A DNA stretch of 64,000 bases from JABDLO01 sp041749255 (GCA_041749255.1 JBGTBR010000001.1:18589-82588), one strand, 5' to 3'. Numbered from the stretch's first letter, positions 37,101 through 46,752 are shown. Numbers and translations are program-made. The notes: a model not told the origin generated them from the sequence alone.

Positions 37101-37547
37101 AGGGTTTCAAATCTCCCTACGCTTCCATTTTTTTACGGCTTAAAACCCAATGAAGAGATATCTGTCACTATAGACCGTGGCAAAACCATTCACATTGAGT
37201 TTCTCAATATGAACGAACCCGATGAATACGGAAACCGGTTGGTCATATTCAGGTTGAATGGTAGTATCAGGTCTGTATTTGTAAAAGATCGCAGTTTAAA
37301 GTCTGTGCTCACCGCTAACGAAAAAGTCTCTGATGAGAATCAACTGGGTTCACCATTACAGGGAAGTTTGAGCAAATTGTTGGTCAAAACCGGTGAAACG
37401 GTAGAAAAGAATCAACCCGTTTTCATTATAGAAGCTATGAAAATGGAAACTACAGTGTCTGCCCACAAAGGTGGGATAATAAAAATCGTTCATTTAAAAG
37501 AAAAAACTCTTGTTGAACAGGATGACCTCATAATGACCATTGAATAA
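34101..37547 (+). CDS. pyc: Pyruvate carboxylase
   Basis: Single-chain enzyme of 1148 residues making oxaloacetate from pyruvate, bicarbonate and ATP to refill the TCA cycle. The biotin carboxylase domain (about 1-460) has VGNRGEIAIRIF, the glycine-rich ATP loop GGGGRGMR and EVNTRIQVEH. The carboxyltransferase domain starts near 535 with DTTFRDAHQSLLATR and includes LHTHDTSS as metal ligands. The biotinyl domain at the end carries EAMKMET with the biotin acceptor K1114. All parts are intact. Biotin protein ligase is not nearby. It is monocistronic as far as can be seen and converges with the CotH-like gene. Confidence 0.97.
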   Translation: MEKLKIIKKLLVGNRGEIAIRIFRAASELKIRTVAIYTYEDRYSLHRYKADEAYQVGKNDEPLKPYLDIDAIISLALKTGVDAIHPGYGFLSENDMFAQRCLDAGLIWVGPSPQSMKTLGDKISAKKIALKNDVPIIESSPTALDNEQEVREVAQTIGYPVMIKAAVGGGGRGMRVVRSDKDLSKGYLEASREALTAFGNSMVFVEKFVDNPKHIEVQIMADQYGNTVHLFERDCSVQRRFQKVIEVAPAQNVSQKTTEKLYQYAVSICKSVDYINAGTVEFLIDLEENIFFIEVNTRIQVEHTITEVITGIDLVRTQILVAMGYSLGSDKIGLGDQSVINYRGVAIQCRITTEDPQQGFKPDYGRIVAYRSASGFGIRLDAGHAYDGAIITPFFDSLLVKVTGHGRTISDAAERLHRALREFRVRGVKTNISFLLNLLSDEKFRSGNVTVNYIAEHPELMAAPKWKDRGTKLLHYLAETIVNGNSDIKQIDHSKVFLSPPIPPMKHLEYRPGLKQLLSEKGPGGVVNYVKDEKKILYTDTTFRDAHQSLLATRIRSHDMLQVAERYSQSVGHQLFSMEVWGGATFDVSMRFLKESPWKRLKDLREACPNVLLQMLLRGSNAVGYKAYPDNVIEEFIVQTWKSGIDVFRIFDSLNWVEAMKVSIRTVLEKTEAIAEASICYTGDVLKQGDNRFNLDYYISLAMELEDTGAHMLAIKDMAGLLKPDAAAYLITELKKVVDMPIHLHTHDTSSIQSTTYLSAINAEVDIIDVALSSLSGITSQPNFNSLISMLEYHDRASEISTQDLNPFSNYWEVVRSYYYPFETELKAGTSEVYEHEIPGGQYSNLRPQARGLGLEDQFETIKKNYKAVNDMLGGIVKVTPSSKVIGDMAMFMTSNHFTIEDIMEKGNELSFPDSMVSLMKGDLGQWKFGWPEKFQRMVLKGEKPYSERPNEFLKSLDLDKEYVEFQTKYDEHDGYEDFLSYLLYPKVYEEYYEHMQRFGRVSNLPTLPFFYGLKPNEEISVTIDRGKTIHIEFLNMNEPDEYGNRLVIFRLNGSIRSVFVKDRSLKSVLTANEKVSDENQLGSPLQGSLSKLLVKTGETVEKNQPVFIIEAMKMETTVSAHKGGIIKIVHLKEKTLVEQDDLIMTIE

Positions 37548-37572
37548 GACCAATTAGATATTCCGGAAGAAC

Positions 37573-38652
37573 TTAAATCTTTTTTCGATTCTTCATAATT
37601 TCTACTTTCATGATCTCTTCCGAAGCGATATTGTTATAAAATCCTTCAATATATGCGATCATTTCTGCTTTGGTATTTTGATCCAGATGTGGATAGTTGT
37701 TTATTATACTCAGGAAGTTGTCTTTCTTTTCCCAAAATAAATCATAATTTTCTGTAAAGTCTTCCTCAGCAGGACCTCTGAATTGAAAAAAGCGTTCAGT
37801 TACCGACTTAATGGGTAAAATAGGATGTGGTTTTGCGTATTCCGCATTCACCAACCCGGAATAATCAAAATCATAAGGCACCGGAATAGGGTCAGTTCCT
37901 TCAGAACACTCAAGCATGCGGATATTATGACGGCGTGTCAGGTTCCAGTCTGTATTACCCGTCATGTATTGAAAGACGACAAAGTTTTTGTACGCCATTT
38001 TGTCTATATTTTTTACCGTCGAAATGTCATCTTCATAATAATTACAATTAAGCCTTTGAGTCATCACATCAGTAGGTTCAAAGACGAAACTTTTGCTTTT
38101 AATATCTTCGAATTGATTTTTGCTATCCCTGCAAATAAATTCTACAGGTTTAACTTTATATGAGTAATCGGTCACCTCATTATAGAGTTTGTAGATTAAA
38201 AATTCCTTATGAACATAATCTCTATATTGCGGCAAGTCTTTACAGTGCGACACCAGTTTTAAGTTATCAGTATCTCGAAATTGTAAAGAATCCAATACGG
38301 ATTTTCCCAGTTTCAGCATCAACGGTGGAAAGTCGCAAATAGATTTCCTTGTCACACCCCTGGGTCTTACCCGAATATTTGTTGTGAGAGCTACTTCACT
38401 GCCTTGCCAAACTGTAAGAAAAGCTGGTTGGTATTTGTTTGTGTCTAAATCTTTGTTTTCCATGAGGGTTTGGACATCGGTTTCTAATACCAATGAAACA
38501 GAATCCAGATTATACAGTGTAGAAAAAAATGTGGACAAGTCGCTTGGTGCATGATCTGTATCTTTATGATCCGATTTACATGCTGTGAATAATATTATGA
38601 ATAATATTATGCTTTGTAGATAAAAAGACGAAATACATTTTGAGGAGTTCAT
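37573..38652 (-). CDS. CotH-kinase-like lipoprotein
   Basis: A 359-residue lipoprotein (LFTAC, C25) with the pattern of atypical CotH-type protein kinases: RPRGVTRKSICDFPPLMLKL (97-116), NLKLVSHCKD with a lysine at 132, YRDYVHKEFLIYKLYN (143-158), then MTGNTDWNLTRRHNI with candidate catalytic D235 and N243, and VPYDFDYSG (DFD 261-263) as metal ligands. The kinase call rests on motif order, so it is an inference; several Bacteroidota relatives are named only hypothetical. It would lie in the periplasm or on the surface. It starts inside the stop of the PPP-type phosphatase gene (4-base ATGA overlap), so the two are coupled. Confidence 0.65.
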   Translation of the reverse strand: MNSSKCISSFYLQSIILFIILFTACKSDHKDTDHAPSDLSTFFSTLYNLDSVSLVLETDVQTLMENKDLDTNKYQPAFLTVWQGSEVALTTNIRVRPRGVTRKSICDFPPLMLKLGKSVLDSLQFRDTDNLKLVSHCKDLPQYRDYVHKEFLIYKLYNEVTDYSYKVKPVEFICRDSKNQFEDIKSKSFVFEPTDVMTQRLNCNYYEDDISTVKNIDKMAYKNFVVFQYMTGNTDWNLTRRHNIRMLECSEGTDPIPVPYDFDYSGLVNAEYAKPHPILPIKSVTERFFQFRGPAEEDFTENYDLFWEKKDNFLSIINNYPHLDQNTKAEMIAYIEGFYNNIASEEIMKVEIMKNRKKI

Positions 38653-39785
38653 AATTTTGTTTTTGTTCCAGTTGCATTTGTGTTATATAAGATTCCGTTC
38701 TCAATGAAAAGACCAGTTTGTGTGTGTAGCTGATGGTTTCGTTCTACATCAATCGCATACACCCTTTTTTCATATAGAGGTGTAATGTTTTTGACAAGTG
38801 TATGCCCTACCACAATCTGATCAATTTTAAAATAATCCAGAACCTTGACTACTTCATCGGTAGTGATGGTCTGGTCTACATAACCCCGATACCACAAGGG
38901 CCCATTGGTTCCCATTACCAGACGTTCTGTGGCAGACGCACCTCGCTTACTGGTTATATCTTCATTTATATTATTACGCACTATTTCATTTATCTGTGAA
39001 ATTGTCAATTGGCTTTGTATTAGATTGAGACTGATACCGCCATGTACAAAAAGTGTATTTCCGATAATTTCTATTGCATTTTTTGTTCTTAGCCAGTTGC
39101 CAAGGACAGAAAGATCTCCAAAATAGTGCATATATTGCAATTCAGTGCTTAAGGCAAGATTCCGGTATTTTTTATTTAGATAACGTTCGTCACCGCTGAG
39201 AGCCATGGCTTCATGATTACCAAGAATGAGATGTACACCACCACCAGCTGAATCTGCTTCCTGCTCCAATTTATATATCAACCATAGTGATTCTGTTACG
39301 TAGTTTCCACGGTCAAAAATGTCGCCCAATATGACTAGATGTCCGGCTCCAAAAATCCATTGGAAGTTTTCATCAATCACCTTATTTGCCCGCAATATAT
39401 TCTTTAGGTAATCAAAATCACCTTCCACATCTGATATAGCTAATATTTTTGATTTTTGTTTGTAGATATCAGAAGGAATTTCGTGGCTTAGGTTCACCTG
39501 AAATGAGAATGCTTCATTGACATGCGGTAGAGAAACAGTGAAATATTCCGATTCTATTAAATCAAAATCCAGCTTCTTTTTCTGTAATTCGAATTTCCTG
39601 CCATCTATACGGACGAGGGTGCTTTCTATACCGAAATCTGTATACATGATGTGCGGCCCTTCCATGTCCATTATACTTTTTGGGCTAATTGATTTTTCTG
39701 TTGTACAATTCTGCCATATAAGTACTACTCCTCCTATTATCATCAGGAAAGCTACAACTCCACTTGCAAAAAAAAACTTATTCAT
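38649..39785 (-). CDS. Periplasmic PPP-like metallophosphoesterase
   Basis: A 378-residue calcineurin-like phosphoesterase with an N-terminal hydrophobic anchor or signal (5-25, ending IWQNC, possibly a lipobox-like cysteine). The metal motifs are SDVEGD (D119; Glu replaces the usual His of GDxHG), GDIFDRG (D155), GNHEAM (N190, H191), a late VHGG and VVGHT. These fit the PPP/Shewanella-type phosphatases that act on phosphoproteins or small phosphoesters. Residues 30-110 form an extra N-terminal beta domain. Its gene precedes and overlaps that of the CotH-kinase-like lipoprotein by 4 bases. Confidence 0.85.
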   Translation of the reverse strand: MNKFFFASGVVAFLMIIGGVVLIWQNCTTEKSISPKSIMDMEGPHIMYTDFGIESTLVRIDGRKFELQKKKLDFDLIESEYFTVSLPHVNEAFSFQVNLSHEIPSDIYKQKSKILAISDVEGDFDYLKNILRANKVIDENFQWIFGAGHLVILGDIFDRGNYVTESLWLIYKLEQEADSAGGGVHLILGNHEAMALSGDERYLNKKYRNLALSTELQYMHYFGDLSVLGNWLRTKNAIEIIGNTLFVHGGISLNLIQSQLTISQINEIVRNNINEDITSKRGASATERLVMGTNGPLWYRGYVDQTITTDEVVKVLDYFKIDQIVVGHTLVKNITPLYEKRVYAIDVERNHQLHTQTGLFIENGILYNTNATGTKTKL

Positions 39786-40097
39786 TCTCCCTGAAGTTTT
39801 ATATTGATAAGCAAAAGTAGTATATTATTTGTATGTTGGGAAGTTCACATTGGTAAACATGCCAGTAAAAATGATTTTTTTATTGAATAATTAAATCTAT
39901 CGTTATTACTTTCAGGTTTAGAACTGTAAGTACTGGAACTCCAAAACAAAGATTTTAAATAAATTCCTTTGGATTACAATATGTAATTTCTCAAAATCTC
40001 CCATCATAGCATTGAAGATTACAAAATAGTTCATGCTTAGTGGCGAATTATAGCTAACAGCATAGAATTAAAAAAAGAATTTTAAAATATACATAAT
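39786..40097. other. Divergent spacer upstream of the A2M gene
   Basis: 312 AT-rich bases separate the phosphatase and A2M genes, which point away from each other. I see no ORF, RNA gene, repeat or convincing operator. Confidence 0.5.
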
Positions 40098-43000
40098 ATG
40101 AGATGGGTATTCTTTTTAACAATTATAATGACCAGCATGAATTTTTACTCGAACCAATCCATAGATTACAATCAAGCCTGGAAAGAAATTTCAACATTAA
40201 TTGAAGAAAGAAAATTCCAATCTGCGTTAGACCTCACCAGAAAAGTTTATCAATCTGCCATAACAGAAAAAAGCGATCCGCATATCATCAAGTCTATTTA
40301 TTATACTTCTATGCTCATGAATCGTTTGAGTGAAAGCGAATCAATCGAAAGTATAGATTACCTTATGAAAGAGGTAAAAAATTGGGAATCTCCCATTGCC
40401 AATATGGTTCATCTTATGATTGCAGAATCGCTAAGATCCTATTACTCTGAAGTAAGGTATAAAATCCGGGATCGCACCTATGTCGGTTCAACTGATGACA
40501 TGAAACAATGGGCTCCAATAAATTTTGAAGTAGCCATTTTATATTATTCGGATAAAGCTCTGGATCATTTTGAAGCATTGAATATTTCTATCGAAGAATA
40601 TAAGGATGTCCTTAAAGAATACAATGAAGAAGGGTTACGATTAAGACCGACACTTGCAGATTACATTAGCCACAGACTTATTCAACAAATGGAAGATCCT
40701 TTAATGGGGATATCTGATTTCAGCCCTGCTTTTTCGGATTCTATTTTGTTAGCAGATCGTGATGTTTTTTCGGGATTTGAATGGGAGGACGAGATGCAAG
40801 GTACAAAATGGAAAACTTTGAAAATTTTTCAAAAGCTTATACACTTACATAAGGGGACACAAAATACACACACGGTTTTATACGTCGATTTGATAAGATT
40901 GGATTATGTATTCAGAGAATCGGTTTTAAAGGATAAGAAAAGATATTATCTGGCTACTCTGGATTCCTATATTCAAGAAAACCTAGATACACTAACATAC
41001 AATATGATTCTCTTTCATAAAGCCAGGTTCCTGAACGACCAATCCGGACAGGATGAAAAAGAGAGTATTGAAATGAAAAAGTTGGCATTGGAGACCTGTA
41101 AACTTGCAAAAGGTAATGATGTATATGCCCAGAGATGTATCGCTTTGAATCGTATGATTCAAAGCCCGGAATTCTATATATCGTCAAAAGAAGTATTTAC
41201 CACAAAAGATGAACATCGGGTTATAATAACTTCCAGAAATATAAATAGTGTTTATTACCGTGTGGTTCCCATATCTCAGGAACAATGGGTTGGTGACAGA
41301 TGGGAGCGGTCAGATGCTTATGTTAATCAATTGCTTACGCAATCAACATTGCAGTCCGGCGAAATAAATTTAGACATTAAAGAACCGCTTGCACAAGAAA
41401 AAAATCAATTCACCTTTGAATCTCTTCCATTGGGTAGATATGGAATACTTATGTCTTTGGATGAAACTTTCAGTCAGAGAGATAGTGGGCTTTATTTTCA
41501 TACTTTTCAGGTGAGTAATATTTCAGCAGTAAATATTTCGGAACCCGGATTGTTTGATCTTTTGGTAACGGACAGAATATCAGGGAAACCTGTCAAAAAT
41601 GCCAATGTTGATTTTTATAACATTAAATATGATCTTTCTACCGGAAAATACCACAAAGAATGGATTGAAACTCAAAAGTCAAACAAAGAAGGAATTGTTA
41701 AGGGCAGTATTGAAGCTAAAAATCGATCAGTCCACTATCGTATCAGGAATAACAAGGACACACTTGATGTTGGATCTTCTCACTATTTTTATTCAACTTA
41801 CAGGGACAGAACACATACATACGAAGAATTTTTTATACTCACAGACAGAGCCATCTACAGGCCTGGTCAAACGGTATATTTTAAAGCTTTGCATATTCTG
41901 AGAGACAATAAATCTTTACCTGGAATTTTGAAGAACCAGTCTATAACAGTAGAATTGGTCGACGCCAGTCAAAGGGTTATTAGTAGTAAAAAGATCACAA
42001 CAAATTCATTTGGAAGTGTATCATCGTCTTTTACACTTCCCGTTGGTGGACTTACAGGGTATTATCAACTTAATTTTCGTTCAGAAAAGGGAAGTGGATC
42101 ATATTCTTTCAGAGCAGAAGAGTATAAACGACCTACTTTTATAGTAGAAATAGATGAATCTGATGAATCTCATACCCTGGATAGTCTTGTAACTGTATCC
42201 GGTAAAGCTGTTACATACAACAATGTACCGGTTGCCAATGCTGAAGTGAAGTACGTTGTGACCAGGAAGAGACCCTTTATTTTCAGGAGAATGTGGATGA
42301 TATATCCTCCATACAGTAGTGAGGAGAAAATTGTATCCGAAGGTATGACAAAAACGGATGTAAATGGTAAGTTTTTATTTTCTTATGAAGCATTGAGTGA
42401 TCAGGGTAATTTTTGGCAATTTGAAGCCAGTATTGATGTTATAGAGAATACAGGAGAAACCCGATCTGCACTTCAATCCATGACCATAACCGACAAACCG
42501 GTTATCATTTTGTCCAATTCAAAAACTGAATGGGATACAGCCGAAAAACCCATTTTAGAATACAACCTGACCAATGCGTCCGGCACAGAAGTAAAAGCCG
42601 CATCCTCTTATACCGTTATATTGCTTTCACGACCGGAAAATAACCTTGAAAATGACCTGGAAATCGATCGCCCATGGTATCATGGTAATGGTAATCCTGA
42701 TAGAGATCAATGGCTAAAGTGGAATGAATCCAGGGTGGTTAAGCGTGGAGATATAGGTTATGATCAGGAGAAGAAAATAAATTTAGATGAGCTTAAGCCT
42801 GGAGTATATAAATGGATTGTGACCAGTATGGGTGAAAGATATGAAGACGTTTTCCTCATTACAGATTTTAATAGAGGTAGATTTCCTGAAGCGAGAGATG
42901 TGTATGTATCTGGCATTGATGAGAAATACCAGCCGGGAGAAAAAGTGGACCTGCAATTGGGTAGCTACCATAAAAAAATATACCTCTATATGGAAGTTTT

Positions 43001-45974
43001 CAAAGGAGGTGTCATAATTAAAAAAGAGTGGGTAGACTTAAAGAAAAAGTCAACGTATTCTATTCCTGTAACAGCTGAAGATTTTGGGGGCTTTTCGGTA
43101 AGAATAACGGCCAATATTGACAATCGGTTTTACAACAAGGTGATTAACATACACGTACCCTGGAATCACAAGGATCTAATTGTAAAATACAATACCTTTC
43201 GAAGTACTTTAGAGCCCGGTCAGGAAGAAGAGTGGGAGATTGAAATTGAAGGTAGTAAGTCAGGTAAAACGGAAGTGGCTGCAGTGTTATATGATATGTC
43301 TTTGGACGTTTTTGCGCCCCATACCTGGTCACGTGCATTTTATCCATTAGCATCTCAAGCTGGAAACAATCATGGAATTGGTTATTCCCGGATTACAGGC
43401 AGGCATATTTGGTATGATTGGAACCAATACGATGGCAGAATTACCTCCCCGGCTGTTTCATATCCTGAATTTGATTTTCAATATTACGATTATGTATATG
43501 GTTTGTATGAATCGCCAATGATGAAAAGGTCTATGGCTCCGGATATGATGCATCAGGAAATGACTGCGGATGAAAGTGAAATGAGTCCTCCCAATACAGC
43601 AGAACCGCCCGAATCACCTGAGATTGATCAGGTTCCGATAAGAAAAAATCTACAAGAGACAGTATTTTTCTTTCCTGATATGAAAACCGATGACGACGGG
43701 AATGTGACTCTAAACTTCACTATGGGTGAAGCGCTGACTGGATGGAAATTCTTGCTTTTTGCCCATAATGAAGAACTGCAATACGCTTTCGACAGTCGTG
43801 AAGTCATAACGCATAAAGAGCTTATGGTTCAACCTTTTGTGCCCCGATTTATGAGACAGGGAGATGAGGTGACCATTACCGCAAGAATATCTAATCAGTC
43901 TGCCGCTGCATTGCCCGTTCATTCGACACTTAAGATAAAAAATGCCAGAACCGGAGAGGATTTAACTCAAACTCTCCTAAAGAATGGGTCAGTAAATGTT
44001 GACACGCTGGCTTCCGGAGAAAGTAATACTTCATCCTGGGATATTCGTGTTCCCACAGATCTTCTCGATCCTGTATTATACTCCGTAGTAGCGGTTTCCG
44101 AGCGACATACAGACGGTGAGGAGGGTTTGATACCCATATTGAGTAATTGGACCTGGGTTACTGAGACCAAAGCTTTTTCCATCAAAGGTGGCACTTCTGT
44201 GGATTTGGATATTGAGGATTTCTTCAAAAAAGGCAAAAACCCAAATCTTACACTTGAATACACACCACATCCTGTGTGGACCGCTATACAATCTGTGCCT
44301 GTATTGGAGGAAAATGGTCACGAGTCTTCTGACCGATTGGCTGGATTATACGCATTATCAGTCTTTTATCAAAAATTGCTTTCCGATCATCCTTCTATTG
44401 AAGAAGTCATCAGACAATGGAAAGCTGGTGGGGAAGCCGCTTTACAATCTTCTCTCTTTCGAAATGATGAACTTAAATCTGTACTTATTGAAAATACTCC
44501 ATGGTTAGTAGATGCTATGGAAGAGAGTGAAAGAATGAAAGATATTGTCAGGCTTTTAGATAAAAATATGCTCAATTATAACAGGGTAAAACACCTTCGA
44601 AAATTATTTGAAATGCAAAATGCTGATGGAGGGCTTCCCTGGTTTAAAGGAGGAAATTCCAATTGGTTTATTACACATAAAGTTCTGGATTATATGTTAC
44701 GATGGCCTTATTCTGAAGAAGGAGCACTAAATCAAGAAAAAATCGATTTTATACACAGACTTTTGCATTACGCCGATCAACAAAGTCTTGAAAGGTATCA
44801 GAAAATTCTACTTCGGGAAAAAGAAAATCAGACTGGTAAAACCAGGAATGATGTGAACCACGTTACAGCCCGGGATTTGTACTATCTCTTTATCAGGAGT
44901 AGTATTGACCATCCAATGGATGAAAAAACCCGGGAAGCCAAAAACTTTTTCACTGAACAGGCTTATAAACATTGGACTTCCATGTCTGATTATGAAATAT
45001 CAATCATAGCCAGGCTGGCTCACCGGGATGAAAAACAGGAGTTAGCCAGTTCAATAGTACAATCCTTTGAAGAAAGATTATTGCACAATAAAGAGGGTAG
45101 TGTTTACTTCAAGTTGGCTTCAGGTTGGTTGTGGTATCAAAGACCCTTGTCGTCTCATATCTCCATCCTCGATATGTTTACGGAAATCAAAAGCGATAGC
45201 CCTCTTATTCATGGTATGAAACTTTGGTTACTCCAGCATAAACGCACCCACATGTGGCCTAATAATGAGACTACCACTTCCGCTATTTGGAGTTTACTGG
45301 AAGATAAAGGAGCATCTGAAAATGAATGGCTTAAAGATAAATCTGATCCACTAATATATGTGAATGGAATCCTTGAAACTACTGAAATTACTCCGACAGC
45401 AGGAACCGGATTGGTAAAAAAACATTGGGACAGCCATGATGCCCAATCCGTTAACAATATACGCATTGACAATCCCAATGACAATATTTCGTGGGGAGGA
45501 ATTTATCAATCGTATATGGCCGATCTATCAGAAATTGAAGCATCCGGCGATGATATGATGAAGGTAGATAAAAAGCTGTTCAAACTTGTGTTGGAGTCAA
45601 ATCAGGAGAAGCTTATTCCGGTAGAGAAAGAAAATATCCAACCCGGGGATAAAATAGTGTCCAGGATAGTCATAATTTTAGACAGAGACATGGAGTTTCT
45701 ACATTTGAAGGATATGAGATCCGCGGGGTTGGAACCGGTAGAGTTGAGAAGCGGATACCACTGGCAAGGGGGATTGGGGTATTATCAAACAACTGGAGAT
45801 GTGGCCACGCATTTTTATATGGATCGAGTCACCAGAGGCACTTATGTTTTTGAGCATATGTTAAGAGCCAGTCATAAAGGCAATTTTGAAAATGGTATCA
45901 CTACATTACAATGTTTGTATGCTCCTGAGTTTTCGGCACATAGTGCAGGCTACAATTTAAAAATAGGTATGTAA
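40098..45974 (+). CDS. Alpha-2-macroglobulin-like protein, thioester motif absent, 1958 aa
   Basis: A giant exported protein with a signal peptide (1-22, VFFLTIIMTSMNFYSNQ). After a helical N-terminal part (about 20-400) come macroglobulin domains; MG2 is marked by RAIYRPGQTVYFKAL near 590. A Met/Pro/Glu-rich stretch (about 1140-1180, DMMHQEMTADESEMSPPN) precedes the A2M domain (NLQETVFFFPDMKTDDDG, about 1183-1200), which resembles a bait region by position. Where the CxEQ thioester would be (about 1407), the sequence reads HESSDRLAG, so no covalent trap can form. Helical toroid and receptor-like parts follow. The family inhibits proteases or aids envelope integrity; the bacterial role here is unknown. 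It is transcribed alone. Confidence 0.9.
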   Translation: MRWVFFLTIIMTSMNFYSNQSIDYNQAWKEISTLIEERKFQSALDLTRKVYQSAITEKSDPHIIKSIYYTSMLMNRLSESESIESIDYLMKEVKNWESPIANMVHLMIAESLRSYYSEVRYKIRDRTYVGSTDDMKQWAPINFEVAILYYSDKALDHFEALNISIEEYKDVLKEYNEEGLRLRPTLADYISHRLIQQMEDPLMGISDFSPAFSDSILLADRDVFSGFEWEDEMQGTKWKTLKIFQKLIHLHKGTQNTHTVLYVDLIRLDYVFRESVLKDKKRYYLATLDSYIQENLDTLTYNMILFHKARFLNDQSGQDEKESIEMKKLALETCKLAKGNDVYAQRCIALNRMIQSPEFYISSKEVFTTKDEHRVIITSRNINSVYYRVVPISQEQWVGDRWERSDAYVNQLLTQSTLQSGEINLDIKEPLAQEKNQFTFESLPLGRYGILMSLDETFSQRDSGLYFHTFQVSNISAVNISEPGLFDLLVTDRISGKPVKNANVDFYNIKYDLSTGKYHKEWIETQKSNKEGIVKGSIEAKNRSVHYRIRNNKDTLDVGSSHYFYSTYRDRTHTYEEFFILTDRAIYRPGQTVYFKALHILRDNKSLPGILKNQSITVELVDASQRVISSKKITTNSFGSVSSSFTLPVGGLTGYYQLNFRSEKGSGSYSFRAEEYKRPTFIVEIDESDESHTLDSLVTVSGKAVTYNNVPVANAEVKYVVTRKRPFIFRRMWMIYPPYSSEEKIVSEGMTKTDVNGKFLFSYEALSDQGNFWQFEASIDVIENTGETRSALQSMTITDKPVIILSNSKTEWDTAEKPILEYNLTNASGTEVKAASSYTVILLSRPENNLENDLEIDRPWYHGNGNPDRDQWLKWNESRVVKRGDIGYDQEKKINLDELKPGVYKWIVTSMGERYEDVFLITDFNRGRFPEARDVYVSGIDEKYQPGEKVDLQLGSYHKKIYLYMEVFKGGVIIKKEWVDLKKKSTYSIPVTAEDFGGFSVRITANIDNRFYNKVINIHVPWNHKDLIVKYNTFRSTLEPGQEEEWEIEIEGSKSGKTEVAAVLYDMSLDVFAPHTWSRAFYPLASQAGNNHGIGYSRITGRHIWYDWNQYDGRITSPAVSYPEFDFQYYDYVYGLYESPMMKRSMAPDMMHQEMTADESEMSPPNTAEPPESPEIDQVPIRKNLQETVFFFPDMKTDDDGNVTLNFTMGEALTGWKFLLFAHNEELQYAFDSREVITHKELMVQPFVPRFMRQGDEVTITARISNQSAAALPVHSTLKIKNARTGEDLTQTLLKNGSVNVDTLASGESNTSSWDIRVPTDLLDPVLYSVVAVSERHTDGEEGLIPILSNWTWVTETKAFSIKGGTSVDLDIEDFFKKGKNPNLTLEYTPHPVWTAIQSVPVLEENGHESSDRLAGLYALSVFYQKLLSDHPSIEEVIRQWKAGGEAALQSSLFRNDELKSVLIENTPWLVDAMEESERMKDIVRLLDKNMLNYNRVKHLRKLFEMQNADGGLPWFKGGNSNWFITHKVLDYMLRWPYSEEGALNQEKIDFIHRLLHYADQQSLERYQKILLREKENQTGKTRNDVNHVTARDLYYLFIRSSIDHPMDEKTREAKNFFTEQAYKHWTSMSDYEISIIARLAHRDEKQELASSIVQSFEERLLHNKEGSVYFKLASGWLWYQRPLSSHISILDMFTEIKSDSPLIHGMKLWLLQHKRTHMWPNNETTTSAIWSLLEDKGASENEWLKDKSDPLIYVNGILETTEITPTAGTGLVKKHWDSHDAQSVNNIRIDNPNDNISWGGIYQSYMADLSEIEASGDDMMKVDKKLFKLVLESNQEKLIPVEKENIQPGDKIVSRIVIILDRDMEFLHLKDMRSAGLEPVELRSGYHWQGGLGYYQTTGDVATHFYMDRVTRGTYVFEHMLRASHKGNFENGITTLQCLYAPEFSAHSAGYNLKIGM

Positions 45975-46149
45975 AAACAGAACGTGATATCACTTGTCGT
46001 TCAATAGGTATAATCTTATCGAAATTTATTGAGCAAATTAATTGATTATGCTTAATTTTATGAGGTAATGATAAATTGAGTATGTATGCAGTCTTATCGT
46101 AAATGTAAATAAAGTTGCACGACTCTTTTCAAAAAAAATAAACAGCAAA

Positions 46150-46752
46150 ATGACACAATCAAAACCCGATAAAAAAGTAACTAATAAGAGCCATCAGGCA
46201 GTAAGTACTATTAAAAACCACATGGTCTGGGCTATGGGAGCAGGTTTTATTCCGGTTCCTTTTGCAGATTTTTTTGCCATTGCTGCCATTCAATTAGACA
46301 TGGTAAGGCAATTGTGCAAGATATATGAGGTGGACTTCACTGAGACCAAGGGAAAGGCATTTGTCACTTCTCTGGCAGGGTCTGGTTTTTCCGGACTCGG
46401 AGCACGTGCTGTAAAATTTATACCCGGTGTGGGCTCGGTATTAGGTGGTGTAACTTTAGCAGTCCTGGCAGGAGGTTCCACTTTTGCATTGGGAGAAGTC
46501 TTTAAAAAACATTTTGAAACCGGTGGTACTTTCCTGGATTTTGATCCCGATCGCCTAAGGAAATACTACGATGAAAAATTTGAAAAGGGAAAAGAAATTG
46601 CCCGGGAAATTAAAAAACAGGAAGACGAAAAAGTTAAGAAGCCAGAATCCACTGATGCCTTTGATAAGCTAAAAGAGCTTGCCCAAATGAAAAGAGAAGG
46701 TCTCATTACTGATGAGGAATATGAAAAATTTAAAAAGGACCTTATGGGATAG
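46150..46752 (+). CDS. DUF697-like membrane protein with C-terminal SHOCT domain
   Basis: A 200-residue protein. Residues 15-110 match DUF697: two hydrophobic hairpins (AMGAGFIPVPFADFFAIAAI, GLGARAVKFIPGVGSVLGGV) with an acidic helix between them. A charged coiled segment (about 125-165) follows. The last 30 residues (LKELAQMKREGLITDEEYEK) are a SHOCT domain, a short oligomerisation module. DUF697 proteins sometimes accompany GTPases, but no GTPase is adjacent here, and the function is unknown. The stop is followed at once by 'cagtaggcagtaagcagt' repeats of island 2. Confidence 0.8.
   Translation: MTQSKPDKKVTNKSHQAVSTIKNHMVWAMGAGFIPVPFADFFAIAAIQLDMVRQLCKIYEVDFTETKGKAFVTSLAGSGFSGLGARAVKFIPGVGSVLGGVTLAVLAGGSTFALGEVFKKHFETGGTFLDFDPDRLRKYYDEKFEKGKEIAREIKKQEDEKVKKPESTDAFDKLKELAQMKREGLITDEEYEKFKKDLMG

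Noticed and set aside
44188..44508. 106-codon open frame inside the A2M gene
   Set aside because: Frame shadow of a well-supported coding region; no independent start context or family similarity.
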